Part shown: one piece after another, positions 1-6,286 of the stretch | How positions within the stretch are numbered: the stretch's first letter is position 1 | How the letters are laid out: every line of letters begins with the position of its first letter | NCBI GenBank assembly: GCA_021785155.1 | Contig: JAJYGE010000178.1 | Span: 5,996-20,119, forward strand | DNA length: 14,124 nt | Reading direction: 5' to 3' | Origin: Planctomycetota bacterium | GTDB taxonomy: Bacteria; Planctomycetota; Phycisphaerae; WQYP01 | Translations under genes and position numbers: made by a program | The notes under the pieces: generated by a model | Told to the model about the DNA's origin: nothing | The model's database searches: none | Seen by the model: only the letters and a program-made list of their open reading frames with translations

Positions 1-250
1 TCGATGGCCAATGACCAATGACCAATGAGCCGGGTGGCTTCGCCGCCCTTAAAATCTCAGGAGTTCCTTTTTTCTGATCATTGCTTGTTGATCCTTGATC
101 TTTGAGGCCATGGGCCGCAGGAGGTAGGAGATAGGAGTTAGTCCCGGCGCGCCGGGATGGCAGCGCTGCGATTCCATTTACTTCCTGCCCGTGGATTCTG
201 GATCCTGAATTCCTCGTAATACACCTTCTTTCTAAATCGCGACGTTTCAT
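1..250 (-). CDS. Partial open frame with strong ribosome binding site, possible pseudopilin N-terminus
   Basis: An ATG at 250 is preceded by AAGGAG with a five-base spacer, the same kind of site used by the neighbouring PEP-CTERM gene. The frame then stays open for 83 codons to the window edge, so the gene is cut at its 3' end. The peptide begins MKRRDLERRCI and is low in complexity. It runs through translated 7-base repeats, giving pieces such as NSYLLPP and SLVIGHW, and has no domain visible inside the window. My recollection, which I cannot check here, is that planctomycete prepilin-type genes sometimes carry such repeat-derived N-terminal extensions before the GFTLVELL cleavage and methylation motif. 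A pseudopilin just outside the window is therefore plausible. It could equally be a chance open frame over non-coding repeats. Confidence 0.4.
   Translation of the reverse strand, partial: MKRRDLERRCITRNSGSRIHGQEVNGIAALPSRRAGTNSYLLPPAAHGLKDQGSTSNDQKKGTPEILRAAKPPGSLVIGHWPS
4..48. repeat. Heptad array (ATGACCA unit) followed by GC hairpin
   Basis: Four tandem 7-base units lie at 4-31 (ATGGCCA, ATGACCA, ATGACCA, ATGAGCC). They run directly into a hairpin at 32-48 with arms GGGTGGC and GCCGCCC (one G-T pair) and a TTC loop. This is the first of five 7-base-periodic blocks in the first 300 bases. Confidence 0.75.
72..116. repeat. Degenerate heptad array (CCTTGAT-like) followed by short hairpin
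   Basis: Five degenerate 7-base units occupy 72-106 (TTCTGAT, CATTGCT, TGTTGAT, CCTTGAT, CTTTGAG). They are followed by GGCC-ATG-GGCC at 106-116, which leads straight into the next heptad array. Confidence 0.6.
117..157. repeat. Heptad array (GTAGGAG unit) followed by 16-base palindrome
   Basis: Units GCAGGAG, GTAGGAG and ATAGGAG at 117-137, plus a partial fourth, are followed by the perfect palindrome TCCCGGCGCGCCGGGA at 142-157. Confidence 0.75.
191..211. repeat. Degenerate heptad array (CTGGATC-like)
   Basis: Three 7-base units (GTGGATT, CTGGATC, CTGAATT) follow one another. Unlike the other four blocks, I see no hairpin directly after this one. Confidence 0.5.
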
Positions 251-261
251 AAAAACTCCTT

Positions 262-311
262 GTTCCAGTGTTCAGTGCAAAGTTTTCAGTTTTCAGTCCC
301 GCTTGTCGGGA
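262..311. repeat. Heptad array (TTTTCAG unit) followed by TCCCG hairpin
   Basis: Units TGTTCAG (269), TGCAAAG (276), TTTTCAG (283) and TTTTCAG (290) are tandem at 7-base spacing, with a related TGTTCCAG before them. They are followed by the hairpin TCCCG-CTTGT-CGGGA at 297-311. Its stem resembles the palindrome at 142-157, since both start AGTCCCG and end CGGGA. Confidence 0.75.
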
Positions 312-346
312 AAAGGGAAGGCCGAGAGATTTAAGCTCGTCGGCCC
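308..346 (-). terminator. Possible terminator of the first PEP-CTERM gene
   Basis: Read on the minus strand, GGCCGA(C)GAG pairs with CTCTCGGCC across an AT-rich loop (plus-strand 320-345; nine pairs with one bulged base). It is followed by the T-rich run TTCCCTTTTCCC. It lies about 50 bases after the stop of the gene at 397-1248. The bulge and the interrupted T tract make it an imperfect Rho-independent terminator. Confidence 0.4.
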
Positions 347-396
347 CCCCGTTGTCCATTCCTTACCGGACAGGCCCCACACGCCAGCACCAGGAA

Positions 397-1248
397 TCAC
401 ACCATGCGACGCCGTTTCAGCAAAAGTAACCCCAAGCCGCCTGCCGCCACCAGACCCAGCGTAGCTGGCTCCGGCACAGGGGTGAAGGTGTCCGAAAAGT
501 TGCTGAAGTAGTCATTGGTACCACCTCCAGGGCCTTGTTGAATGACTCCACCCTCGCCGCCGGTGAATGTCGCCCCAGAGTCCGTCGCCGATGCGCTTAT
601 CAGGGTGGTTGGCGAACTTCCAAGGGTGGATACGGAGAAGGTAAAGTTATACGGAGCCGTTGACGTGGCGGTTAAATTGTAAAACGTATTGTCCGCCAAG
701 GCACTGCTCAACGCCGTGCTGGGATTACTAAGATAATTCTCTGCGGCACCATTCACAACGTCGAACATCTGAATGGTTCCGCCCGAACCGGTCAGAACCC
801 GTACATAGTAGTAATTCTCGGCGTTTTGATAATTGAACACCAACCCAGGATAGTAGCCTTGATTCATTGCGTTTGGGGTGGCGAAATCAATCGACATGGC
901 AAAGCCCCCGGTAGCTGGCGTTTCTGCCCCCGGATTCACCATAAGTATCGGATTTAATTGACTCGCATCGCCCCCGTTAATCGCATCTAACACGTTACCG
1001 CCGCCAGCAACCGGCGAGGCGGTAATCTGCCACGTAGACGAATTCGAAACCGGCGAAATTACCCAGCCATTACCAATGGGATTGGGGTTGGTACTGGCCG
1101 TGGCCGCTGCGGTGGTGGCGCGATTAAACGAGTCAGAGAATGTGACCGTGCTCGCCCACAGCTTGCCAACCCCGGCACCGGAAAGGACTGCTGCCATTGC
1201 GACAGCGCCGCCGCAAGCGGCCAATAGAATGGAATTTGACTTGAACAT
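397..1248 (-). CDS. PEP-CTERM sorting-domain protein, LamG/concanavalin-like body
   Basis: This encodes a 283-residue exported protein predicted to be sorted by an exosortase-type system and to end up at the cell surface. The start at 1248 (MFKSNS) is chosen because AAGGAG lies six bases upstream and a classic signal peptide follows at once, with likely cleavage after LWA near residue 32. The open frame continues 54 codons further upstream, but that part looks like a structured leader. Residues 258-283 form a PEP-CTERM tail: the VPEP motif, a Gly/Leu/Ala hydrophobic helix, and the basic end KRRR. The body opens with FSDSFNR, is rich in Gly, Ser, Thr and Asn, and contains YYYVRVL and FTFSVS strands. 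That suits a beta-sandwich of the LamG/concanavalin type, possibly carbohydrate-binding; this fold call is inference. No exosortase gene is present in the window. Confidence 0.9.
   Translation of the reverse strand: MFKSNSILLAACGGAVAMAAVLSGAGVGKLWASTVTFSDSFNRATTAAATASTNPNPIGNGWVISPVSNSSTWQITASPVAGGGNVLDAINGGDASQLNPILMVNPGAETPATGGFAMSIDFATPNAMNQGYYPGLVFNYQNAENYYYVRVLTGSGGTIQMFDVVNGAAENYLSNPSTALSSALADNTFYNLTATSTAPYNFTFSVSTLGSSPTTLISASATDSGATFTGGEGGVIQQGPGGGTNDYFSNFSDTFTPVPEPATLGLVAAGGLGLLLLKRRRMV
404..480. repeat. Near-identical PEP-CTERM tail, copy 1 (pairs with 1772-1848)
   Basis: This ~77-base segment encodes the sorting tail and is almost identical to 1772-1848 at an offset of 1368 bases. 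Several of the few differences are synonymous (for example CTG versus CTA for a tail leucine), so this copy is conserved as protein. The gene bodies next to the tails do not resemble each other. Confidence 0.85.
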
Positions 1249-1448
1249 GGAAAACTCCTTGTGCGACTCCCGATGGGAGCAAACTGTACTACCCACGGTC
1301 CGGATGGACTGTGGTTTGCCGCGACAATCCGCGGCGGATGTAACGCTACTAAACTTTGTACTCATTCCATGTTTCCTTATGTAAGGAACTACCTGGCTCT
1401 CCCACTCCACGCCAACCGCACGGTCGACAAATATAGAGTTGAGAACTC
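1249..1448 (-). promoter_or_regulatory. Conserved structured 5' leader, copy 1 (upstream of the 397-1248 gene)
   Basis: This ~200-base leader is homologous without gaps over about 175 bases to 2515-2711, upstream of the second PEP-CTERM gene. Hairpins (plus-strand positions): 1411-1428 (8 pairs, TG loop as drawn), 1373-1388 (TTCCTTA/TAAGGAA), 1318-1335 (7 pairs) and 1266-1280 (6 pairs, ATC loop). Stem 3 differs from the other copy by two full compensatory changes (C-G to T-A, G-C to C-G) and stem 4 by one (C-G to A-T). Stem 1 differs only by changes that keep pairing. The last hairpin lies just before the AAGGAG site, so control of translation is plausible. I do not recognise it as a known riboswitch class. 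The matching block starts at GAGTTCTCAAC near 1448, followed by a TATATT-like box, so transcription may begin at its edge. Confidence 0.7.
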
Positions 1449-1764
1449 GCCCCTTGGGGTACCGTCGTTAATTGTCAGGCACACCGTCGTCGCCGCCCGA
1501 CATACTCCGTCCGCCCCTCAACGGGATAAACAGGCGATAGAATCCGTTGTGCCGCACGTATCTTGTCTCCGTTGAAAACATGACGAAACCAAGCGGGATT
1601 CCTGCGGTGCCACTGCTGCCCCGGCCTCGGCAACCGAGTGTCGCCAATGGTCCGGCGGAGTATAGGTACCTACAACAACGCCGTCAGAACCCGACCATTA
1701 CCCGAGCATACTCCTGACACTACCGTGCGTTTTAGGCCTCTCGCGCGGCCCGCCGTGCCCGACG
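1449..1764. other. Intergenic region between the PEP-CTERM genes
   Basis: I see no convincing gene, tRNA or repeat here. On the minus strand a short GGCC/GGCC hairpin followed by TAAAA lies about 20-30 bases past the stop of the 1765-2514 gene and might be a weak terminator. The region must also hold any promoter for the 397-1248 gene, but no clear -35 box is visible. Confidence 0.5.
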
Positions 1765-2514
1765 TCAAGCTATGCGACGCCGTTTTAGCAAAAGTAACCC
1801 CAAGCCGCCTGCCGCCACCAACCCCAGCGTGGCTGGCTCCGGCACAGGCGTTAGTGAAACATTTGCCACATCGACCGTCCCACCGACGGTATTTGGGGTG
1901 TTATTTAAAAATTCAATCTCGGTTGAGGCCGACGGTGCCGTGAAGTTTAACGTGAATGAGTTAAATGCGGCGTTGGTAATGGCGGGCGTCTGCGTCGCGA
2001 TTTGAGTGCTGTTGATCACGTCTGTAAGCACCACATCCAGTACATCGACGGTCTCGCCGGAGCGTGCCGCCCCTTCATAGCTAAGCGCGTAAGCTTGGCC
2101 GGCGGTGGTAGCTACCGTTTGGGACACGCTCGGAATGTCAGAGGCCCCTTGCATGAACAGGAAATCACTCACCCCGGCGGTGCTGGTCGGAGCAAATGGC
2201 TCGGGTGAATTGCCTGCTCCCGGATTGCTATAGAATCCTGTGTCCGGCCCGTTGATGCCCGCATTACCACCCGTGACGCCGTTGGAGGTATATGAGATAC
2301 TCCAGTCGGTGGGGGCGGTCGGGTTGGGGCTGCTCGAAACGCCGGGGTAGGCTGTGTAGCTCGCCGCATTGGCCGAGAAATCACCATTCTGGATCATGTT
2401 GGCCTGGGCGTTGCCCGTCGTCGACATGGCCAATGCCGCTGCCATCCCGATGGCTATCGGGACCGCAACCCCGATGGCTGAACCACGGGAAATTGATAAA
2501 CGATTGGAAAACAT
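1765..2514 (-). CDS. PEP-CTERM sorting-domain protein, DUF642/galactose-binding-like body
   Basis: This encodes a 249-residue exported protein. The start at 2514 (MFSNRL) has GGAAGGAG six bases upstream and a signal peptide with likely cleavage after NAQA (about residue 38). The mature part opens NMIQNGDFS and later contains SQTVATTAGQAYALSY and FNSFTLNFTA. These are typical of DUF642 or galactose-binding-like jelly-roll domains in PEP-CTERM proteins, which suggests carbohydrate binding at the surface; this is inferred from pattern, not a search. The tail at residues 224-249 (VPEP, hydrophobic helix, KRRRIA) matches the neighbouring gene's tail almost exactly, so both would use the same sorting enzyme. 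The open frame extends upstream in phase, but that part is the conserved leader. Confidence 0.9.
   Translation of the reverse strand: MFSNRLSISRGSAIGVAVPIAIGMAAALAMSTTGNAQANMIQNGDFSANAASYTAYPGVSSSPNPTAPTDWSISYTSNGVTGGNAGINGPDTGFYSNPGAGNSPEPFAPTSTAGVSDFLFMQGASDIPSVSQTVATTAGQAYALSYEGAARSGETVDVLDVVLTDVINSTQIATQTPAITNAAFNSFTLNFTAPSASTEIEFLNNTPNTVGGTVDVANVSLTPVPEPATLGLVAAGGLGLLLLKRRRIA
1772..1848. repeat. Near-identical PEP-CTERM tail, copy 2 (pairs with 404-480)
   Basis: This is the second copy of the sorting-tail segment. Similarity ends shortly upstream of the VPEP codons, where the two unrelated domains begin. Confidence 0.85.
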
Positions 2515-2711
2515 AAACGACTCCTTCCGCTCCAGATTGGAGCTGTGTGAACTGTCCATTAGCCGAACGGACGACGGTTTGTCCCGACACATCGGGACGG
2601 ATGTAACAATACCAAACTTTTTACTCATACCATGCTTCCTTATGTAAGGAACTACCTGGCTCTCCCACTCCACGCCGACCGCACGGCCGGCAAAAATGAA
2701 GTTGAGAACTC
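2515..2711 (-). promoter_or_regulatory. Conserved structured 5' leader, copy 2 (upstream of the 1765-2514 gene)
   Basis: This is the partner of the leader at 1249-1448. Hairpins (plus-strand positions): 2674-2691 (8 pairs, one G-T), 2636-2651 (TTCCTTA/TAAGGAA, identical in both copies), 2581-2598 (GTCCCGA-TGTG-TCGGGAC on the minus strand) and 2529-2543 (GCTCCA-ATC-TGGAGC). The last ends one base before the GAAGGAG ribosome binding site. The central block, from GTGGAGTGGGAGAGCC to the second hairpin, is invariant between copies, while the outer stems change in a paired fashion. Both copies also keep ATGGWATGA just after the second hairpin. Confidence 0.7.
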
Positions 2712-2930
2712 CTTGAAGAAAATTCAACCCAGCTCGGTCAATGAGCCTACCCGAGTAATCACCGGGCAGCGACGGCCATTATTCGGCCAAGCTCCCAGCC
2801 GACCCACTAAAAAAACTTTTCGCCCGCGCTAACCTCCTTTTTCAATATGACTTAGCCCGGGACACACCGAACATTTCCATCGCTTAGCCAGCCCACCACC
2901 GGCAATCCGACCCAAGGCTATCAATCAAAC
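2712..2930. other. Non-coding stretch upstream of the second PEP-CTERM leader
   Basis: No gene is seen. If the minus-strand promoter at 2939-2967 drives the 1765-2514 gene, this stretch is the distal part of a roughly 420-base 5' untranslated region. A small minus-strand hairpin (GGCCGAATAATGGCC) is present near 2780. A strong AGGAGG-like stretch near 2832 on the minus strand is not followed by a recognisable gene. Confidence 0.4.
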
Positions 2931-2938
2931 CTATACCG

Positions 2939-2967
2939 AGTATAGACCGCCCCAATAGCCGTTACAA
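2939..2967 (-). promoter_or_regulatory. Predicted sigma-70 promoter toward the PEP-CTERM gene
   Basis: On the minus strand TTGTAA (2967-2962) and TATACT (2944-2939) are separated by 17 bases. The -10 box lies inside the palindrome CTATAC-CGA-GTATAG at 2931-2945, which could be an operator half-site pair or part of the initial transcript. Confidence 0.5.
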
Positions 2968-2971
2968 TCCC

Positions 2972-2997
2972 AAATTGCGGCTTTTTTTCCGCAATTT
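2972..2997. promoter_or_regulatory. Candidate operator: perfect 9-base inverted repeat
   Basis: AAATTGCGG at 2972-2980 and CCGCAATTT at 2989-2997 are perfect inverted copies around a T-rich centre. They lie between the divergent promoters of the regulator and the PEP-CTERM gene. A further direct copy of TTTCCGCAAT lies at 3033-3042, near the predicted transcription start of the regulator. The spacing suits binding by the adjacent XylR-type protein and autoregulation; this is inference. Confidence 0.5.
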
Positions 2998-3014
2998 GCG
3001 ACATCGGGTATAAT
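2987..3014 (+). promoter_or_regulatory. Predicted promoter of the XylR-family regulator
   Basis: A consensus TATAAT lies at 3009-3014. The -35 region is poor (TTCCGC around 2987-2992) and overlaps the right arm of the inverted repeat, as expected for a repressed or activated promoter. Transcription would start near 3021, about 36 bases before the ATG at 3057. Confidence 0.55.
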
Positions 3015-3056
3015 GCTCTCTAAGTGCATGGATTTCCGCAATGGAGTGTTAAGATT

Positions 3057-4244
3057 ATGCTTGCAAGCCCCGCCAAGCGCGCTGAAAACCACCGGCGGAA
3101 CGTCGTGGCCGTCATGGATCACCAGGATGAATTCAATCGGGGCGTGTTGCGGGGCATTATTGCCTACGCCCAAAGTAAGCCGGATTGGTTGCTGCGATGT
3201 GTACCTGTGAAGACATCGGCCAAAGAGATTCTCCAATGGCGACCGGCTGGGGTAATAGGGCATTTCAACGTTTGGGACGGGGCCAATGCGGTAAGCCGCA
3301 GCGGTGTTCCCATGGTCGGGGTACTCTCCAACAAGTTGCTGCGCCACCCCGAGGTGGATGTGGATAATCATGAGGTGGGAATAGCCGCGGCCAGTGACTT
3401 TATCAAACGGGCGTTTCATCATTTTGCGGTACTTGGCATCATGCAGCATTCCTGGAGCCAAGAGCGGCTCGATAGTTTTCGCTCAACAGTCGCCGCTGCG
3501 GGGCACCATGCGCATGTCTATTGTGTCAGCGCGATGATGGAGAGCCGACGGGTGGCTACCGGAGTTATCGGCGTTGATAAGAACCTCCACGCCTGGCTGG
3601 AAAATTTGCCCAAGCCGGTGGCGCTCTTTGCGGTCAACGATGCGTGGGCACGGGAGGCCGCAACCCTTTGCCAGGCATCCAATTTGCCGGTTCCGGAAGC
3701 GGTGGCGATTCTCGGCGTGGACAACGATGAATTTATCTGCGCGGGAACATCGCCGCCCTTGGCCAGCATCGTTATTCCCTGGGAATCCATTGGACGCCAG
3801 GCGGCCGGCACGCTGGATCGGATCATGCGGGGCGAGGATGTTCCGGCAACGCCGGTCCTGGTACCGTCAAGCATGGTTATTCCGCGGCAGTCACTGGACG
3901 TGGTTGCGGTTGCCGACCACTATCTCAATCAGGCCCTGCGCTTTATCAATGAACATGCGTGTGATCCCATCAAGGTCGGTGATGTGCTGCGCGCGGTACC
4001 GGTAAACCGCAGGTGGCTGGAGCGACAGTGTCAACTGGTATTACGCCGCAGTCCGCTGGAAGAAATTCACCGGGTGCAAATAATTCGCGCGCAGCAGTTG
4101 CTGCTGACGACCGATCTGCAGATGTCGCAAATCGCGGCGCAGGTCGGCATTATTGAAAAGAACTTCGCCGCACTGTTTAAGAAAATCACCGGCCTTACGC
4201 CAACGCAATGGCGGCGGCGCGTGCGCCCGGTGAAGAAGCAATAG
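3057..4244 (+). CDS. XylR-family transcriptional regulator (LacI-type sensor plus AraC DNA-binding domain)
   Basis: This 395-residue protein has a periplasmic-binding-like LacI/GalR sensor domain (about residues 12-275) fused to a C-terminal AraC-type double helix-turn-helix domain (about 285-388). E. coli XylR has the same order and a length near 390. Recognisable points are VVAVMDHQDEFNRGVLRGI at the start of the sensor, GVDNDEFICAGTSPPLASI near its end, and IAAQVGIIEKNFAALFKKITGLTP with the preceding LEEIHRVQIIRAQQLL in the AraC part. The ligand is probably a sugar, but cannot be named. A GTG at 3024 would add 11 residues. The ATG at 3057 is preferred because a GGAG lies 10 bases upstream and the TATAAT box would leave a normal leader. 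It is divergent from the PEP-CTERM genes. Confidence 0.9.
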   Translation: MLASPAKRAENHRRNVVAVMDHQDEFNRGVLRGIIAYAQSKPDWLLRCVPVKTSAKEILQWRPAGVIGHFNVWDGANAVSRSGVPMVGVLSNKLLRHPEVDVDNHEVGIAAASDFIKRAFHHFAVLGIMQHSWSQERLDSFRSTVAAAGHHAHVYCVSAMMESRRVATGVIGVDKNLHAWLENLPKPVALFAVNDAWAREAATLCQASNLPVPEAVAILGVDNDEFICAGTSPPLASIVIPWESIGRQAAGTLDRIMRGEDVPATPVLVPSSMVIPRQSLDVVAVADHYLNQALRFINEHACDPIKVGDVLRAVPVNRRWLERQCQLVLRRSPLEEIHRVQIIRAQQLLLTTDLQMSQIAAQVGIIEKNFAALFKKITGLTPTQWRRRVRPVKKQ

Positions 4245-4328
4245 CAGACCATGCCGTGCCGCCGAGGGCGCGCCAACTTTTCCGGGCGGGCTTAAAAAAT
4301 CCGCAAAGCATGGCACTGGCCGTTTTCT

Positions 4329-4354
4329 GAATAAAAGCGGGTGGGGACACCCGC
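4329..4354 (-). terminator. Rho-independent terminator downstream of recJ
   Basis: On the minus strand a perfect 7-pair stem GCGGGTG/CACCCGC with a four-base loop (4354-4337) is followed immediately by TTTTATT. It lies about 80 bases after the recJ stop and would end the purQ-recJ transcript. On the plus strand there is no T run after the stem. Confidence 0.75.
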
Positions 4355-4436
4355 CACCCCGGAGCAGCCCGAAAAAATTGCTACGCTGTTCGTTGCCGCC
4401 ATCCAAAACTGTCGTCATTTATGGTTATCCATTTGA

Positions 4437-6245
4437 TTATGGAAGCACCGTCGCCAGGGCCCAATCCGAACTGTGCAGGGGAACGCCATCACTGCGGGCC
4501 AAATCAAGAATGTGCAGTTCCGCTCTGGGCTGGTCAAAATAGCGATCCACGCCGGTGTGAACCACCATATCCAACATCATGCCGGGGGCCAGCAACGGCT
4601 CCGCTTCGCCTAATCTGAATCCCACGGCGCGCACGGAACGGCCCTTGATCTTGAGTTGCAGCATGATATGCGACCCTCGCGTACCCATGCGACGGGGCGG
4701 GGCTGAAATTTGAACATCACGTATGAGAAATTTGGGCTTGGAATTGCCGTGGCCAAACGGGGCCAGCGCTTCAAGTTCAGAAAACACCTGGCAATCAATA
4801 TCGGAAGGATCGAGTTCGCCATCAAGTTCAAAAACCGGAACCAATCCGCCCGGCGGCGGGTTTGCCGCCGCATACGCGTTAAGCCGCACAATAAATTCAT
4901 CCAGTCGGGCCGAATGCAGTTTAATGCCCCCCGCCGCGGCATGACCGCCGCCGCTGATCAGCAGGTCGCGACAATGCGCGATGGCCTGATGCAGGGCAAA
5001 GCCGGGAATCCCGCGGCCACTTCCGCTGATAATCTGTCCATCGTCGGTGAGTACAAAGCTGGGGCGATGAAAATGCTCCACCAGCCGCGCCGCCACAATA
5101 CCCACCACGCCGGCGTGCCAATGCTTACGGCACAGCACCAACGCTGCTGGAAGTTCCGGCAATTGGCGCACCAATTCCATCGCCTCCGTGGTGATTTTGC
5201 GTTCCGTGTTCTGTCGCTGTTTATTCTGCGCTTCCAGATACCCGGCAATTTCATCGGCGCGGGCCGGGTCTTCCGTGGTCAGCAATTCCACAGCCATATC
5301 CGCGTGCCCCATGCGGCCTGCGGCATTCAGCCGCGGCCCAAGGGAATAGCCCACGGCGGTACCATCAATCGTGCGGTTTTCAAATCCAGCCGCGCGCAGC
5401 AGAGCCTTAATGCCGACCATATTGCAGCGCGACAACTGCTTGAGACCATAACTGACAAGAATCCGATTTTCGCCGCGCAACGGCACGACATCCGCCACGG
5501 TGGCCAACGCCACCAATGCGGTAAACTCTATCAGCATCTCTCGAAATATTGGCGACAATTTATCCGAACCGCACAGTCTTGCCGCCACCGCCCAGGCGAC
5601 TTTATACGCCACACCAGCTCCGCATAAATCCGTGTTTCCCGCCGTTGACCCATTGAGCCGTGGATGGGCAATACCATGCGCGGGCGGCAAATGGCCCTCA
5701 TGTTCATGGTGATCGGTTATCACGACGGTCATCCCACAATCCCGCCCCGCCTGAACCGCCCGCACCGCGGTAATGCCGCAATCTACCGTCAGTAACACCC
5801 GCGTGCCACGCCGGGCGATATCTTTTACCGCATCCTCAGACAATCCATAACCTTCATCAATACGATGTGGAATATATGTGTCAAAATCCGCACCGGCCGC
5901 CTTTAGCAAACGGCAAAGCATGGTGGTTCCGGTGATTCCGTCCACATCATAATCACCATATACGGTAATTTTCTCTTTGCCGGCCACAGCCCGGGCGATG
6001 ATATCCGCACATGCCTCCAGGCCGGGAATCGTTTGGGGCGGCAGAATATTCTTAAATTCCGGCTCCAGAAACTGCCGGGCGGCTTGGGGGGTGCATAGAT
6101 TCCTGGCCATCAGCAATCGGGCGGTAAGCGGATGGCGGCCCAAGGCCCGCGACAACGCCCCGACCTGAGCCATATCTATCGTAACCGTCGGCAGCAACCA
6201 CCGCCGCATGAGAAAGCCATCAGCTTCTGTTCGATAAAAATTCAA
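4437..6245 (-). CDS. recJ: Single-stranded-DNA-specific exonuclease RecJ
   Basis: RecJ degrades single-stranded DNA 5' to 3' in recombinational, mismatch and base-excision repair in the cytoplasm. The DHH-family phosphoesterase motifs are intact: GDYDVDG (about 97-103), TVDCG (153-157), TDHH (177-180), TVADVVPL (249-256) and GPRLNAAGR (303-311). The DHHA1 part shows HWHAGVVGIVAARL, SGSGR and GGGHAAAGG (about 432-440). A C-terminal OB-type region follows. Length (602) is normal for the family. The first codon is TTG, with GGAGG ten bases upstream. A second choice is ATG at 6209 (MRRWLLP), which matches the usual start of RecJ proteins but has a weaker ribosome binding site. It lies 41 bases after purQ on the same strand and is probably cotranscribed with it. 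Confidence 0.95.
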   Translation of the reverse strand: MNFYRTEADGFLMRRWLLPTVTIDMAQVGALSRALGRHPLTARLLMARNLCTPQAARQFLEPEFKNILPPQTIPGLEACADIIARAVAGKEKITVYGDYDVDGITGTTMLCRLLKAAGADFDTYIPHRIDEGYGLSEDAVKDIARRGTRVLLTVDCGITAVRAVQAGRDCGMTVVITDHHEHEGHLPPAHGIAHPRLNGSTAGNTDLCGAGVAYKVAWAVAARLCGSDKLSPIFREMLIEFTALVALATVADVVPLRGENRILVSYGLKQLSRCNMVGIKALLRAAGFENRTIDGTAVGYSLGPRLNAAGRMGHADMAVELLTTEDPARADEIAGYLEAQNKQRQNTERKITTEAMELVRQLPELPAALVLCRKHWHAGVVGIVAARLVEHFHRPSFVLTDDGQIISGSGRGIPGFALHQAIAHCRDLLISGGGHAAAGGIKLHSARLDEFIVRLNAYAAANPPPGGLVPVFELDGELDPSDIDCQVFSELEALAPFGHGNSKPKFLIRDVQISAPPRRMGTRGSHIMLQLKIKGRSVRAVGFRLGEAEPLLAPGMMLDMVVHTGVDRYFDQPRAELHILDLARSDGVPLHSSDWALATVLP

Positions 6246-6286
6246 TGCGTTTGGACCTCCGTGTCACACCTTGGGCCCGGGGCGGA

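Noticed and set aside
1249..1410. In-frame 54-codon N-terminal extension of the first PEP-CTERM gene (MEWESQVVPYIRKHGMS...)
   Set aside because: The matching region upstream of the second gene changes by paired stem substitutions rather than at third codon positions, and both genes have strong ribosome binding sites and signal peptides at the downstream ATG.
1249..1448. Cyclic-di-GMP (GEMM-type) riboswitch, suggested by GGCAAACC in leader 1
   Set aside because: The order and spacing of the other conserved GEMM elements are absent, and the second leader lacks the motif (GGACAAACC).
2515..2727. In-frame extension of the second PEP-CTERM gene
   Set aside because: Same reason as for the first gene; the start with a signal peptide at 2514 is better supported.
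4337..4354. Terminator of the XylR-like regulator on the plus strand
   Set aside because: The stem is followed by CACCCC rather than T on the plus strand; the T run is only on the minus strand, so it is assigned to recJ.
4710..5627. 305-codon plus-strand open frame opposite recJ
   Set aside because: It is fully antisense to a well-supported recJ, rich in Arg, His and Gln, with no recognisable motif: a GC-driven shadow frame.
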